Part shown: piece by piece, positions 10,494 through 20,274 of the stretch
Numbering within the stretch: position 1 is the stretch's first letter
Layout of the letters: every line of letters starts with the position of its first letter
Origin: Myxococcales bacterium
GTDB taxonomy: Bacteria > Myxococcota_A > Bradymonadia > UBA7976 > UBA1532
Reading direction: 5' to 3'
NCBI GenBank assembly: GCA_020633465.1
Contig: JACKDN010000018.1
Coordinates: 62,001 to 126,000 of the forward strand
DNA: 64,000 bases
The notes under the pieces: model-generated
What the model was told of the DNA's origin: nothing
The model's database searches: none
What the model saw: the letters and a program-made list of their open reading frames with translations, nothing else
Position numbers and translations under genes: made by a program

Positions 10494-12172
10494 GCGCGAC
10501 CGCCATCTTCCTGCTCGTGCTGGCGGGCCTGCTGCTGCTGTCGGTGCCGCTGTTCGTCCTGATCGGCTTCCTGACCGCGCTCGGCTACGTGCTGTGGGGC
10601 GACGCGCAGTCGCTGCTCGACGTCACGCTGATCGAGAGCGTCCGCGAGCTGACCGACAAGCCGCCGCTGCTGGCCATCCCGTTCTTCGTGCTGTCCGGCT
10701 CGATCATGAGCAACGGCGCCATCGCCGGGCGCCTGGTCAACGTCGCGCGCGCCGTGTTCGGTGGCCTGCCCGGCGGCCTCGGCATCGCCACCGTGGCCGC
10801 GTGCATGTTCTTCGCGGCCATCAGCGGCAGCAGCCCGGTGACGGTGATCACCATCGGCGGCGTGATGTACCCGGCGCTGATCGCGGCGGGCTACGACCAG
10901 CGCTTCAGCGTCGGCCTCGTCACCAGCGCCGGCACGCTGGGCATCCTCATCCCGCCCAGCATCCCGATGATCGTCTACGCGATCTTCGCCAGCGGCGATC
11001 AGGTCATCCAGGTCGAGGACCTGTTCCTCGCCGGCGTCGGCCCGGGCCTGCTCATCGGCGGCATGCTGGCGGCCTTCTGCATGGTCGTCGGCCTGCGCAT
11101 GGGCGAGCGCTTCCGGGTGCCCGCCCTCCGCGACGTGGCCGACGCGGTCATCGACGGCTTCTGGTCGCTGATGCTGCCGGGCGTCATCCTCGGCGGCATC
11201 TACTCCGGCCTGTTCACCGCCACCGAGGCGGCCGCGGTCAGCGTCGTCTACAGCCTGATCGTCGAGCTGTTCATCCACCGCGAGCTGGAGCTGCGCCAGA
11301 TCCCCGCGGTCATCAGCGAGGCCACCGTGCTGATGGGCAGCCTGCTGGTCATCTTCGCGATGGCCGTCGGTCTGAACGCGCTGCTCGGTGACCTGGGGGT
11401 GCCCGAGCGCGCCGCCAACTGGATCATGAGCTTCGACCTGACGCCCTTCACCTTCATGTTGATGCTCAACGGCTTCCTGCTGGTGGTCGGCTGTCTGATG
11501 GACATCATGAGCGCCATCATGATCCTGGTGCCGCTGCTGGCGCCGATGGCGCTGCTGTGCGGCATCGACCCGATCCACCTGGGCATCGTCTTCATCGTCA
11601 ACCTCGAGCTGGGTTACCTGACCCCGCCGATGGGCATGAACCTCTTCGTCAGCTCGTCGATCTTCGACAAGTCCCTCGGATCGGTCATCCGCTCGGTCGT
11701 GCCGTTCACCGGCCTGCTCTTGTTGGCGGTGCTGGTCGTGACCTATGTGCCCTCGGTGTCGCTGGGGCCGGTCAACGTCCTGAACGACAAGCCCTTCGCG
11801 GTGGCCTTCCCGGAGGGCGGGACGTGCACCGCGCCCCCGTCGGACGACGACCTCGAGGCCTTCGGCGACGAGGACGAGGACGAGGGCGACGGGGACGACG
11901 GCGGCGAGCAGGGCATCGGCGATCTGATGGAGTCGGACGCCTACAAGGACGCCCTCGGGGACGACGACGACGACGACGAGGCCGACGACGACGGCAGCGG
12001 CGAGAAGTCGGTCGGCGATCTGATGGACTCCGACGCCTACAACGCCGTGTTCGACGAGGACGACGACGCGGACGACGCCGAGCCGGACGCCGGCGCCGAC
12101 GACGGCAAGGAGAAGTCGGTCGGCGATCTGATGGACTCCGACGCGTACCAGGACATCTTCGACGACGAGTGA
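10490..12172 (+). CDS. dctM: TRAP transporter large permease DctM with acidic repeat tail
   Basis: A TTG at 10490 overlaps the dctQ stop and gives 560 residues starting SATAIFLLV; the ATG at 10376 lies within dctQ and is less likely. Residues 1 to about 435 are a typical DctM with about 12 membrane segments and the family motifs for glycine-rich hairpins, for example SGSSPVTV and GILIPPSIPMI. DctM forms the transport channel that works with DctP. The last 125 residues are an unusual, very acidic tail containing three copies of a GDLM-(E/D)-SDAY motif. That tail is not part of the normal family length of about 430 residues. Confidence 0.92.
   Translation: MSATAIFLLVLAGLLLLSVPLFVLIGFLTALGYVLWGDAQSLLDVTLIESVRELTDKPPLLAIPFFVLSGSIMSNGAIAGRLVNVARAVFGGLPGGLGIATVAACMFFAAISGSSPVTVITIGGVMYPALIAAGYDQRFSVGLVTSAGTLGILIPPSIPMIVYAIFASGDQVIQVEDLFLAGVGPGLLIGGMLAAFCMVVGLRMGERFRVPALRDVADAVIDGFWSLMLPGVILGGIYSGLFTATEAAAVSVVYSLIVELFIHRELELRQIPAVISEATVLMGSLLVIFAMAVGLNALLGDLGVPERAANWIMSFDLTPFTFMLMLNGFLLVVGCLMDIMSAIMILVPLLAPMALLCGIDPIHLGIVFIVNLELGYLTPPMGMNLFVSSSIFDKSLGSVIRSVVPFTGLLLLAVLVVTYVPSVSLGPVNVLNDKPFAVAFPEGGTCTAPPSDDDLEAFGDEDEDEGDGDDGGEQGIGDLMESDAYKDALGDDDDDDEADDDGSGEKSVGDLMDSDAYNAVFDEDDDADDAEPDAGADDGKEKSVGDLMDSDAYQDIFDDE
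11912..12148 (+). repeat. three GDLM-x-SDAY repeats in the DctM acidic tail
   Basis: Within the dctM coding sequence an 11-residue motif recurs at 11912-11944, 12008-12040 and 12116-12148. Each copy ends in SDAY and is separated from the next by runs of Asp and Glu. The second and third copies differ by a single base over the shared 30-base core. Copy spacing is 96 and 108 bases. The pattern looks like a short linear peptide motif held on a flexible acidic linker. Confidence 0.85.
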
Positions 12173-12177
12173 GCACC

Positions 12178-12195
12178 CCGGCGCGGCCGCGCCGG
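12178..12195. terminator. GC-rich hairpin after the TRAP operon
   Basis: An 18-bp perfect palindrome (7-bp stem, GGCC loop) begins 6 bases after the dctM stop. There is no T-tract, so it is an atypical intrinsic terminator at best. The gap to moaA (197 bases) otherwise shows only a weak TAGCTT (-10-like) at 12298-12303. Confidence 0.4.
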
Positions 12196-12369
12196 CGCCG
12201 TTCGCTGCGCTCGAACCCGCTGGACAGAACGACCGAAGCGGCCGCGCGCGGGCCGCGCCGGGCCCGGTTTCCCTGGCGCCCGGCGGGGGCCGTCGTGTAG
12301 CTTGCGCCCGCGACGCGACGGACGCCTCGGGCATCCGTTCACCTGGTCCGAGCCGGAGCTCTCGACGCC

Positions 12370-13419
12370 GTGACCACAGCCGACCCGCGCGACGCCTTGC
12401 CGATCGTCGAGCAGCCGCTCGCGGACCGGTGGCGACGGACCATCCGCTACCTGCGCGTGTCCGTCACCGATCGGTGCAACTACCGCTGCGCGTACTGCAT
12501 GCCGCTCGAGGGCTGGGCGCCGGTCGAGCGGGCCGATCTGCTGTCCCTCGAGGAGATCGCGCGCGTGGTGCGCGCGCTGGCGCCCCACGGGGTCGAGCGG
12601 GTGCGCGTCACCGGGGGCGAGCCCCTGGTGCGCAAGGGCGTCGTCGATCTCGTCGGCTGGCTGGCGGACACGCCGGGCGTCCGCGAGGTGGCGATGACCA
12701 CCAACGGCCACCTGCTCGAGCGCTTCGCCGGCCCGCTGTGGTCGGCCGGCCTGCGGACGCTCAACGTCAGCGTCGACACCTTCGACGCCGACCGCTTCGC
12801 CGCGGTGACGCGCGGAGGCGACCTCGCCCGCGTGCAGGCCGGCCTCGACGCCGCCCGCGCCGCCGGCTTCGAGGACATCCGCATCAACGCCGTCGCGCTG
12901 CGCGACGTGAACGACGGCGATCTCGCCGCGGCGTTCGTCGAGCGCTGCTGGGCGCAGGGGCTGCTGCCCCGCTTCATCGAGCTGATGCCGGTCGGTGGGC
13001 TGCCCTTCCAGACCGACCGCCACCGGGTGACCACGTCGGACCTGCTGACGGCCCTTCGGCGACGTTACGACCTGGTGTCGGAAGGGCGCCCCCGTGGCAC
13101 CATGCCGCGCGGCCCCGCGGCGTATTGGCGGGTCGAGGGTGGGGCATTCGCCGGTCGGCGGGTGGGGTTGATCAGCCCCATGAGCGACGACGGGTTCTGC
13201 GCCGCCTGCAACCGCGCGCGCCTCACGGCGCGGGGTGGGCTGCGCGCCTGCCTGGCCAACGACGACGAGGTATCCATCTTGCAGACGGTGCGGGCCGGCG
13301 CCTCCGACGCCGCCCTGGTGGCCCTCTGCCGGCAGGCGGTCGAAGGCAAACTCGAGGCGCACCGGATGGGCGCCGCCGACATCGTCCCGTTGACGGTCAT
13401 GACGGGCATCGGAGGCTGA
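12370..13419 (+). CDS. moaA: GTP 3',8-cyclase MoaA (molybdenum cofactor biosynthesis)
   Basis: This 349-residue radical SAM enzyme converts GTP to the cyclic 8,3'-intermediate in the first step of molybdopterin synthesis. The SAM-binding [4Fe-4S] cluster motif CxxxCxxC is Cys36, Cys40 and Cys43. The second cluster, which binds GTP, is seen as FCAACNRARL with a further Cys 13 residues on. The sequence ends in the Gly-Gly dipeptide needed for MoaA activity. The start is a GTG. Its neighbours are transport and cytochrome c maturation genes, not other moa genes, so the rest of the pathway lies elsewhere. MoaA alone in this position is compatible with a need for molybdoenzymes in respiratory metabolism, but that is only inferred. 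Confidence 0.95.
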   Translation: MTTADPRDALPIVEQPLADRWRRTIRYLRVSVTDRCNYRCAYCMPLEGWAPVERADLLSLEEIARVVRALAPHGVERVRVTGGEPLVRKGVVDLVGWLADTPGVREVAMTTNGHLLERFAGPLWSAGLRTLNVSVDTFDADRFAAVTRGGDLARVQAGLDAARAAGFEDIRINAVALRDVNDGDLAAAFVERCWAQGLLPRFIELMPVGGLPFQTDRHRVTTSDLLTALRRRYDLVSEGRPRGTMPRGPAAYWRVEGGAFAGRRVGLISPMSDDGFCAACNRARLTARGGLRACLANDDEVSILQTVRAGASDAALVALCRQAVEGKLEAHRMGAADIVPLTVMTGIGG

Positions 13420-13432
13420 ACGTCCGTTGCGC

Positions 13433-13438
13433 TATACT
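13433..13438 (+). promoter_or_regulatory. putative -10 element for the ccm operon
   Basis: TATACT matches five of six positions of the consensus -10. It lies in the 47-base gap between moaA and ccmE, 28 bases before the ccmE ATG. No good -35 is seen at the expected distance, so read-through from moaA remains possible. A strong AGGAGG ribosome site follows at 13457-13462. Confidence 0.35.
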
Positions 13439-13466
13439 GCGCGCGGACGAGGTCGCAGGAGGAACG

Positions 13467-13940
13467 ATGAGCCAGGAAGCGACGCGCAAGCCGCCTGTTC
13501 GGTTGGTCTTGGGCCTGCTGTTCGGGGTGGGCGCCTTCTACATGCTGGTGATGAGCATGATGGACGGCGGCACCTACTTCCTCACCGTCGACGAGGCCGT
13601 GGCCAGCGAGGCCGCGTCGTCGGACCGCCCGATCCGGGTGAAGGGCAACGTGATGCCCGGCACCTACCAGCACGAAGAGGGGAGCACCATCCACCGCTTC
13701 GACATCCAGGGCGGCGCCGAGAAGATGTCGGTCTACTTCGATGGCCCCATCCCGGACGTCTTCGCCGAAGGCCGCGAGGTCATCGCCGAGGGCAAGCTGG
13801 GCGCCGACGGCGTGCTGATGGCCACCGAGCTGACCGCGAAGTGCCCCTCGAAGTACGAGGGCGGCATCCCCGATCACCAGCGCGAGGCGATGGGCATGGA
13901 CGAGAAGACCGGCGCCCCGCCGACGGGCGCGGGCTACTGA
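13467..13940 (+). CDS. ccmE: cytochrome c maturation protein CcmE, Cys-type (CxxxY) variant
   Basis: The ATG at 13467 follows a textbook AGGAGG site and gives 157 residues. One N-terminal membrane anchor (about residues 10-30) precedes a small OB-fold periplasmic domain. CcmE receives haem from CcmC/CcmAB and carries it to CcmF for attachment to apocytochromes. In the common form haem is bound through His in HxxxY; here the motif reads KCPSKY, so Cys replaces the His. This Cys-type CcmE is known from archaea and some deltaproteobacteria, where it goes with loss of CcmH. The longer frame running back into moaA is a shadow. Confidence 0.93.
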   Translation: MSQEATRKPPVRLVLGLLFGVGAFYMLVMSMMDGGTYFLTVDEAVASEAASSDRPIRVKGNVMPGTYQHEEGSTIHRFDIQGGAEKMSVYFDGPIPDVFAEGREVIAEGKLGADGVLMATELTAKCPSKYEGGIPDHQREAMGMDEKTGAPPTGAGY

Positions 13941-13949
13941 CCGAGCGCC

Positions 13950-13969
13950 CGCGCCCCCGCGGGGGCGCG
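13950..13969. other. perfect 20-bp GC palindrome between ccmE and ccmF
   Basis: The sequence is self-complementary over 20 bases, centred on CCGCGG, starting 10 bases after the ccmE stop. It would give a strong RNA hairpin between the first two genes of the operon, similar to the one after tatT. The function is inferred: transcript stability or partial termination. Confidence 0.35.
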
Positions 13970-14016
13970 CCGCGCGCGAACCCGATCACCTCGAAGCCAA
14001 GGGGCGGAGCGACCCG

Positions 14017-16194
14017 ATGAACGGCACCCTCACCACCCACTCCATCGGCAGCTTCCTGCTGCACGCCGGCATCGTCGTCGGCGCCTTCGCGGCGCTGGCG
14101 AGCATCGTCGGCCGATGGCGCAGCGACGGGCGGCTGATGCTGGCCGGCGAGCGCGCGGGCTACGCGCTGTCGGGCATGATGATCACCGCGTCGCTCCTGC
14201 TGGTGAACGCGTTCGTCACGCACGACTACGCGAACAAGTACGTCCAGCGGTACTCGGACAACAACATGCCCTGGTACTACCTGATCGCCTCCTTCTGGGG
14301 CGGCCAGGCGGGCTCGTTGATGTTCTGGTCGTTCGTGCTGGGCATCTGCACGGCCATCGTCATCTGGCAGAACCGCGAGAAGAACCGCGACATCCTGCCG
14401 ACGGTCATCGCCGTGCTGATGATCGTGCAGATCTTCTTCCTCTCGCTGATGGTGCTCGAGGCCAACCCCTTCGCCACCTTCCGCATCACCGAGACCGCCA
14501 CCAACGGCCGCGGCCTCGAGCCCCTGCTGCAGAACCCGGCCATGACCTTCCACCCGCCCAGCATCCTGTCGGGCTACGTCTGGTGGACGGTGCCCTTCGC
14601 CTTCGCCGTGGCCGCGCTGGTGCACAAGCGGCTCGACGACGGCTGGATTCGAACGACGCGCGGCTACGCGGTGGTGTCCTGGGCCTTCCTGTCGATCGGC
14701 AACCTGTTCGGCGGCATGTGGGCCTACCAGGAGCTGGGCTGGGGCGGCTTCTGGGGCTGGGATCCGGTCGAGAACGCCTCGTTGATGCCCTGGTTCACCG
14801 CGACCGCCTACCTGCACTCGGTGATGATCCAGGAACGCCGGGGCATGCTGAAGGTGTGGAACATCGCCCTGGTGATGGTCACCTACTTCCTGACCGTCTT
14901 CGGCACGTTCCTCACCCGCTCGGGCCTCATCGACTCGGTGCACACCTTCGCGCAGAGCGACATCGGCGGGTACTTCATGGTGGCGCTCACCGTGCTGGCG
15001 GTGGGCATGATCGGCGGGGTCGTCTGGCGCGTGCGCGACGGCTCGCTGAAGAGCGATGGCCGCGTCGCCAGCCTGTTCAGCCGCGAGGGCGTGTTCCTGC
15101 TCAACAACCTGGTCCTGCTCGGCTGCGTCGGCGTCGTCATGTTCGGCACGCTGGGTGAGAAGATCAGCGCGTACTTCTGGCAGGAGACCAAGTACACCGC
15201 GCCCTGGTTCAACACCTGGATGGTGCCGGGCGGGCTCGCGCTGCTGGTGCTGATGGGCATCGGGCCGCTGATCCCCTGGCGCAAGACCACTTGGAAGTCC
15301 TTCCGCGCCAACCTGCTGGTGCCGCTGGTGGTGGCGGCGCTGGGCACGGCCGCGATCTACTTCACCGACGCCTACCACCTGAAGGAGCACGTCGCGGCGA
15401 CGAACGTTCCCTTCGGTGAGGTGCCCCTCGGCCGGCTGCCGCTGGTGGCCGAGCTGAAGGGCGTCTACGCCCTGATCGGCTTCTTCGGCGTGTTCTTCGT
15501 GATGTACACGCTCATCGTCGAGTTCGTGGCGGGCGCACGGGTGCGCGCGCGCTCGACGGGCGAGTCGTACTTCCGGGCGCTGGGGCGGCTGCCGCTGAAG
15601 AACAAGCGACGGTACGGCGGCTACCTGACCCACCTCGGCTTCGGCGCGCTGTTCCTGGGCTTCATCGGCACCGGCCTGAAGACCGAGGTCGACATGGTGT
15701 TCAACGCGGTCGGCGAGAGCCGCGTCGTCGAGGACACGCAGCTGACCTTCAAGGGCATCGAGCGCACCGAGAACCGCGAGTACATCCAGTGGGACGCGGT
15801 CTTCGACGCCCACGTGGTCGACGCCGACGGTCAGGTCGGCGCCTACCTCGGCGAGCTGCGGCCCGCGCGCCGCAACTACACCGGCGCCAACGTCCGGATG
15901 TCGCGGGTGACCACCGAGAAGGACGAGATCATGCGGCCGACGGGCAACGTCTACCTGGCGTTGATCTCGTTCCGGCCGGGCTTCAACACGGCCGAGATCA
16001 TGGCGCACTTCAACCCCATGATCATCTGGATGTACATCGGGGGCGGGCTGCTCCTGCTCGGCGTGGTCTTCGCGCTCTGGCCCGAGCCTCAGCCCTATCC
16101 GGTGTTCGCGGCGGCGCGTCGGCGTCGGCGGAAGAGCGGCGAGGCGCCCGCGGGCGCCGAGCAGCCTGGGCTCGCGCGTCAGCGCGTGGACTGA
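14017..16194 (+). CDS. ccmF: haem lyase subunit CcmF
   Basis: This 725-residue polytopic inner-membrane protein is of the CcmF family, which joins haem to the CxxCH motif of apocytochrome c. The Trp-rich haem-handling motif (WGGFWGWDPVENAS) lies near residues 246-259, and a downstream TRSGLIDSVHTFA block is also characteristic. About 14 hydrophobic segments alternate with periplasmic loops, and a large soluble loop near the C-terminus (about residues 560-650) matches the usual beta-rich domain. The ATG is preceded by a purine-rich GGGGCGGAG. In most bacteria CcmF works with CcmH and CcmI; neither standard gene is seen here. Confidence 0.95.
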   Translation: MNGTLTTHSIGSFLLHAGIVVGAFAALASIVGRWRSDGRLMLAGERAGYALSGMMITASLLLVNAFVTHDYANKYVQRYSDNNMPWYYLIASFWGGQAGSLMFWSFVLGICTAIVIWQNREKNRDILPTVIAVLMIVQIFFLSLMVLEANPFATFRITETATNGRGLEPLLQNPAMTFHPPSILSGYVWWTVPFAFAVAALVHKRLDDGWIRTTRGYAVVSWAFLSIGNLFGGMWAYQELGWGGFWGWDPVENASLMPWFTATAYLHSVMIQERRGMLKVWNIALVMVTYFLTVFGTFLTRSGLIDSVHTFAQSDIGGYFMVALTVLAVGMIGGVVWRVRDGSLKSDGRVASLFSREGVFLLNNLVLLGCVGVVMFGTLGEKISAYFWQETKYTAPWFNTWMVPGGLALLVLMGIGPLIPWRKTTWKSFRANLLVPLVVAALGTAAIYFTDAYHLKEHVAATNVPFGEVPLGRLPLVAELKGVYALIGFFGVFFVMYTLIVEFVAGARVRARSTGESYFRALGRLPLKNKRRYGGYLTHLGFGALFLGFIGTGLKTEVDMVFNAVGESRVVEDTQLTFKGIERTENREYIQWDAVFDAHVVDADGQVGAYLGELRPARRNYTGANVRMSRVTTEKDEIMRPTGNVYLALISFRPGFNTAEIMAHFNPMIIWMYIGGGLLLLGVVFALWPEPQPYPVFAAARRRRRKSGEAPAGAEQPGLARQRVD

Positions 16195-16220
16195 CGGACC
16201 AGAGAAGGCGTCCAATCGAC

Positions 16221-16898
16221 ATGCTGTTGTTCCTCGCCATCGCCGCTGGGCTGGCGTCGGCGTACCTGCTCGTGCAGGCGCTCCGACCCTTGCTCGAGTC
16301 GAGCGTCGTCACCGCGGCCGACTGGCAGCGCGTGGAAGACGAGTCGGCCGACCTCCTCGCGCGCCGGGACCGCCTGGTCGAAGAGCTGCGCGATCTGGAG
16401 TTCGAGGCCGCGCTCAACAAGGTCAACGCCCAGGATCTCGCCGAGCTGCGGGCGCGCTACGAGGCCGAGGCCGTCGCGCTGGTGCGCACGCTGGACGAGC
16501 GCGCGTCGGACTTCGACGGGCGCATCGAGGCCGAGGTCAGCGCCCGCCTCGAGAAGGCGGAGGCGGCGCGCGCCGCCAAGGCGGCCGGCGACGCGGCGCG
16601 CCGAGGCGGCGCCCCGCCCGAGCCCGCGGGCGGCGCCGCGCCCGAGGCCGCGCCTGCGCCCCCGCCCGCCGAGCCAGCCGCGGCGCCCGCGGTCGCGCTC
16701 GAGAAGGCGCCGGCGCCGGCGGAGGGCCCGCGGTGCGCGGCCTGCGGGGCCGGCGTGGCGCCCGACGACGCCTTCTGCGACGCCTGCGGCGCGCCGCAGC
16801 AGCCCCAGCCGGCCTGCCCGTCCTGCGGCGAGGAGAATCGACCCGGCGCCCGCTTCTGCCGCAAGTGCGGCGCGGGCCTCGAGGAGGGGGTGGCATGA
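16221..16898 (+). CDS. membrane-anchored coiled-coil protein with double zinc ribbon (CcmI-like position)
   Basis: The ATG at 16221 gives 225 residues. An N-terminal membrane helix (residues 1-17) is followed by a charged helical region of about 90 residues that should form a coiled coil. An Ala/Pro linker leads to a C-terminal double zinc ribbon with four Cys pairs (CAAC, CDAC, CPSC, CRKC) between about residues 172 and 216. The N-terminal half resembles the anchor and helical part of CcmI. The zinc ribbon would be cytoplasmic if the N-terminus is outside. Its place between ccmF and ccmA, with a four-base ATGA overlap to the next gene, ties it to cytochrome c maturation. The function is unproven. 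Confidence 0.75.
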   Translation: MLLFLAIAAGLASAYLLVQALRPLLESSVVTAADWQRVEDESADLLARRDRLVEELRDLEFEAALNKVNAQDLAELRARYEAEAVALVRTLDERASDFDGRIEAEVSARLEKAEAARAAKAAGDAARRGGAPPEPAGGAAPEAAPAPPPAEPAAAPAVALEKAPAPAEGPRCAACGAGVAPDDAFCDACGAPQQPQPACPSCGEENRPGARFCRKCGAGLEEGVA

Positions 16899-18117
16899 GC
16901 GCGCTCGTGCGGGGCGTCCTGGCCGTGGCGCTGCTGGCGCCCCTCGGCGCGTGGGCCCAGGGGGGCATGCCGCCCTTCATGCAGTCGATGGAGCGCCACC
17001 CGATGACCGTGAAGGTCGAGGTGTGGCAGCCCGGTGGGGCGGCGAAGCCCGCGCCGGCCGGCCTGCCGGTGGCCATCGAGATCATCGCCGGCGGCTCGAA
17101 GATCAGCAGCTACACGGCCACGACCGACGCGGCGGGCGAGGCGACGTTCGCGGCGGTGCCCAGCAACCCCAAGGTGCAGGGGGCCATTACCTACGCGTTG
17201 CACGTCGACTACCAGGGCGTGCGCTTCCCGTTCACCCTGACCGGCACGCCGGGCGAGGGGGCGCGGGCGACGATCACCGTCACCGACGTGACGACCGGCC
17301 TCGACACGGTCGAGATCGAGCACGGCGCCATCGAGCTGTTCCCCGACGAGGAGTCGCTGGTGGTGCGCCACCAGCTGAACCTCTACAACACCGGCGATCA
17401 GGCGGTGGATCTGGGCGCCCTGCCGGGCGGCGGCCTGAAGCTGCCGTGCCCCGAGGGCGCCAAGCACCCCGAGCTGCACGACGAGCACGATCCCATGGCC
17501 GAGGTGCGCGGCACCGACGTCTTCTTCAAGGGCGCGCTGCTGCCGAGCAGCCTGGGGCCGCCGGCGTCGGTGCAGCTGGTCTACACGCTGCCCTACGAGG
17601 ACTCGACCTACAGCTGGGAGCAGGTGATGCCGGTGCCCACCCGGGGCGCGTTGGTCATCGCGCCGCAGGGCCGGCAGCGCAGCCAGAAGGTGGCCGTGCC
17701 GCTCGAGCTGCAGACGGTCGGCGCGTACGGCGCGGTGACCATCAGCGATCAGGGGCCCGACCGCACCTTCGCGGTGCTGCGCTCGAACGGGGCGCGGCTG
17801 AAGGCGGGCGAGCCCCTGCGCTTCACCATCCACAACATCCCGGCCCCCTCGCACGTGGCGCGCTGGGCCACGCTCGGCGCGTTGGCCGCCGTGTTCGGCC
17901 TGGTGTTCCTCGGCTTCAAGCGCCACGCCGGGGGCGAGGCGCGGCTGTCGCGCGCGCACCTGGTGGCCGAGCGCGACCGTTTGGTCCGGGCGCTGGCGCG
18001 CATGCGCCGCGCGGTCGAGCGGGGCAAGATGAGCCAGGCCCGCTTCGAGCGCGAGCGCGAGGCGATCACGGCCCGCCTGGTGTCGCTGTACAAGGCCCTG
18101 GACCGTCTGGAGTCGAG

Positions 18118-18121
<4 letters not shown>
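16895..18121 (+). CDS. periplasmic beta-sandwich protein with C-terminal membrane anchor, ccm-linked
   Basis: The start overlaps the previous stop (ATGA at 16895), giving 408 residues. A signal peptide (about 1-22, ending AWAQ) is followed by beta-rich sequence. The first part resembles a carboxypeptidase regulatory-like or transthyretin-like fold (TATTDAAGEATF). A second beta-rich part, a single membrane helix near residues 321-342 and a basic, helical cytoplasmic tail of about 65 residues follow. I see no catalytic motif and no Cys pair of a CcmH-like thioredoxin. Its place inside the ccm operon, coupled to ccmA through GTGA, suggests a part in handling apocytochrome or haem. Confidence 0.7.
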
Positions 18122-18824
<703 letters not shown>

Positions 18825-18828
<4 letters not shown>

Positions 18829-19511
18829 ACGCCCCCGGCTTCTTCAGCGTGGTCGGCGTCGTGCTGGCCAAGGATCTGCGCACCGAGCTGCGCTCGAAGC
18901 AGACCCTGATGACCATGGCCATGTTCGGCCTGGTGCTGACCTTCGTGTTCGCGTTCGGCTTCGTCGCCGATCCGGCCACCAACAAGAAGGTGCTGCCGGG
19001 CGCGCTGTGGGCGTCGCTGCTGTTCACCGGCACGCTGGGCGTCGGCCGCACGTTCGCGCGCGAGGCCGAGCTGGGCGCCTTCGCCGCGCTGGTGCTGTCG
19101 CCCGCCGATCGGGCGGCCGTGCTCTTGGGCAAGATGCTCGGCAACCTGGCGATGAGCATCGTCGTGATGGTGCTCGTCGTGCCGCTGCTGGCCCTCATGC
19201 TGCGGGTGGACATCACCGCGACGGCGGCTATCATCGCGCTGCAGCTGCTGCTGGGCGCGCTCGGCTTCGCGGTGGTGGGCACGCCCCTGGCGGTGATGGC
19301 GGTCAACGCCCGCTTCGCCGAGGTGCTGCTGCCCATCGTCGTGTTTCCGCTGGTGACGCCGGTGCTGATCGCCGGCGTCAAGGGCACGGGCATCGCGCTC
19401 GGCACCACCATCGGCGAGGACGCCTGGGGGTGGGTGCAGTTCATCGCGGCCTTCGACGTGGCGTTCGGCGTCGGCGGCCTCTTCCTGTTCGAACGCATGG
19501 TGACCGAGTGA
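18825..19511 (+). CDS. ccmB: haem exporter membrane protein CcmB
   Basis: This 228-residue polytopic protein starts at a GTG overlapping the ccmA stop (GTGA). It has about six membrane segments and the family features KDLRTELRSK near the N-terminus and FAREAELGAFAALVLSP in the middle. It forms the membrane part of the CcmAB ATPase that frees haem-loaded CcmE. The stop overlaps the GTG start of ccmC. Confidence 0.95.
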
Positions 19512-20179
19512 AGCCGTTCCCCATCGCGACGGCGCTCTCCGCCATCGGGCTGTTCGCGGCCCACTGGCTGGCCTTCGACTTCGTGCCCATGGAGCGCACG
19601 ATGGGGGCCGTGCAGCGCATCTTCTACTTCCACGTGCCCAGCGCGTGGTTGTGTTACCTGGGCTTCCTGATGTGCTTCGTCGGCAGCGTCGGCTACCTGT
19701 GGACGCGGCGGAGCCGGTGGGATCTGTTCGCCCTGGCGTCGGCCGAGGTGGGGCTGATCTTCGGCTTCATCGTGCTCATCACCGGGCCGCTGTGGGCCCG
19801 GCCGGCGTGGGGCGCCTGGTGGCGCTGGGAGCCCCGGCTGGTGAGCATGGCCCTGATGGTGCTCATCTTCTGCGCCTACTGGGTGCTGCGCAGCTACGGC
19901 GGATCCGGCGAGGGCGTGAAGCGCTTCGCCGCCATCCTGGGCGTCTTCGGCGCGCCGAACATCGTCTTCGTGCACCTCGCGGTGCGGAAGTGGCGCGGCA
20001 CGCACCCCGATCAGGTGGTGTCGCGCTCGAACAGCGACATGCGCATCGCGCTCTACAGCGTGCTGGCCATCCTGCTGGTGGTCTTCGTGCTGCTGGTGGT
20101 GCAACGGTATCGAATCCACAAGAACGCCTTCCGCGTGCGGGCGCTGCGGCGCCGCCTGTCGCGCATGGGGGCGATGTGA
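19508..20179 (+). CDS. ccmC: haem transporter/CcmE haem-loading protein CcmC
   Basis: The GTG at 19508 overlaps the ccmB stop and gives 223 residues with six membrane segments. The Trp-rich motif that positions haem for CcmE reads GAWWRWEPRL; the usual family form has WxWDxRL, so Asp is replaced by Glu here. His-containing periplasmic segments such as YFHVPSAW are present. The C-terminus is extended by a basic tail of about 20 residues. An open frame from 19007 is a shadow of ccmB. Confidence 0.95.
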   Translation: MKPFPIATALSAIGLFAAHWLAFDFVPMERTMGAVQRIFYFHVPSAWLCYLGFLMCFVGSVGYLWTRRSRWDLFALASAEVGLIFGFIVLITGPLWARPAWGAWWRWEPRLVSMALMVLIFCAYWVLRSYGGSGEGVKRFAAILGVFGAPNIVFVHLAVRKWRGTHPDQVVSRSNSDMRIALYSVLAILLVVFVLLVVQRYRIHKNAFRVRALRRRLSRMGAM

Positions 20180-20274
20180 TCCGCCGGGCGCGCGGCGCGG
20201 AGCGCGGGCTCGCGCGGGCGCTCGACGGTGGTGAGGGCGGCCGCGCGCGGCGCGCCGGTGAGGGGAGCGTTGGG

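Noticed and set aside
12037..13362. Minus-strand frame of 441 codons opposite moaA
   Set aside because: The plus strand has the radical SAM CxxxCxxC motif and the C-terminal Gly-Gly of MoaA; the minus-strand product has no motif.
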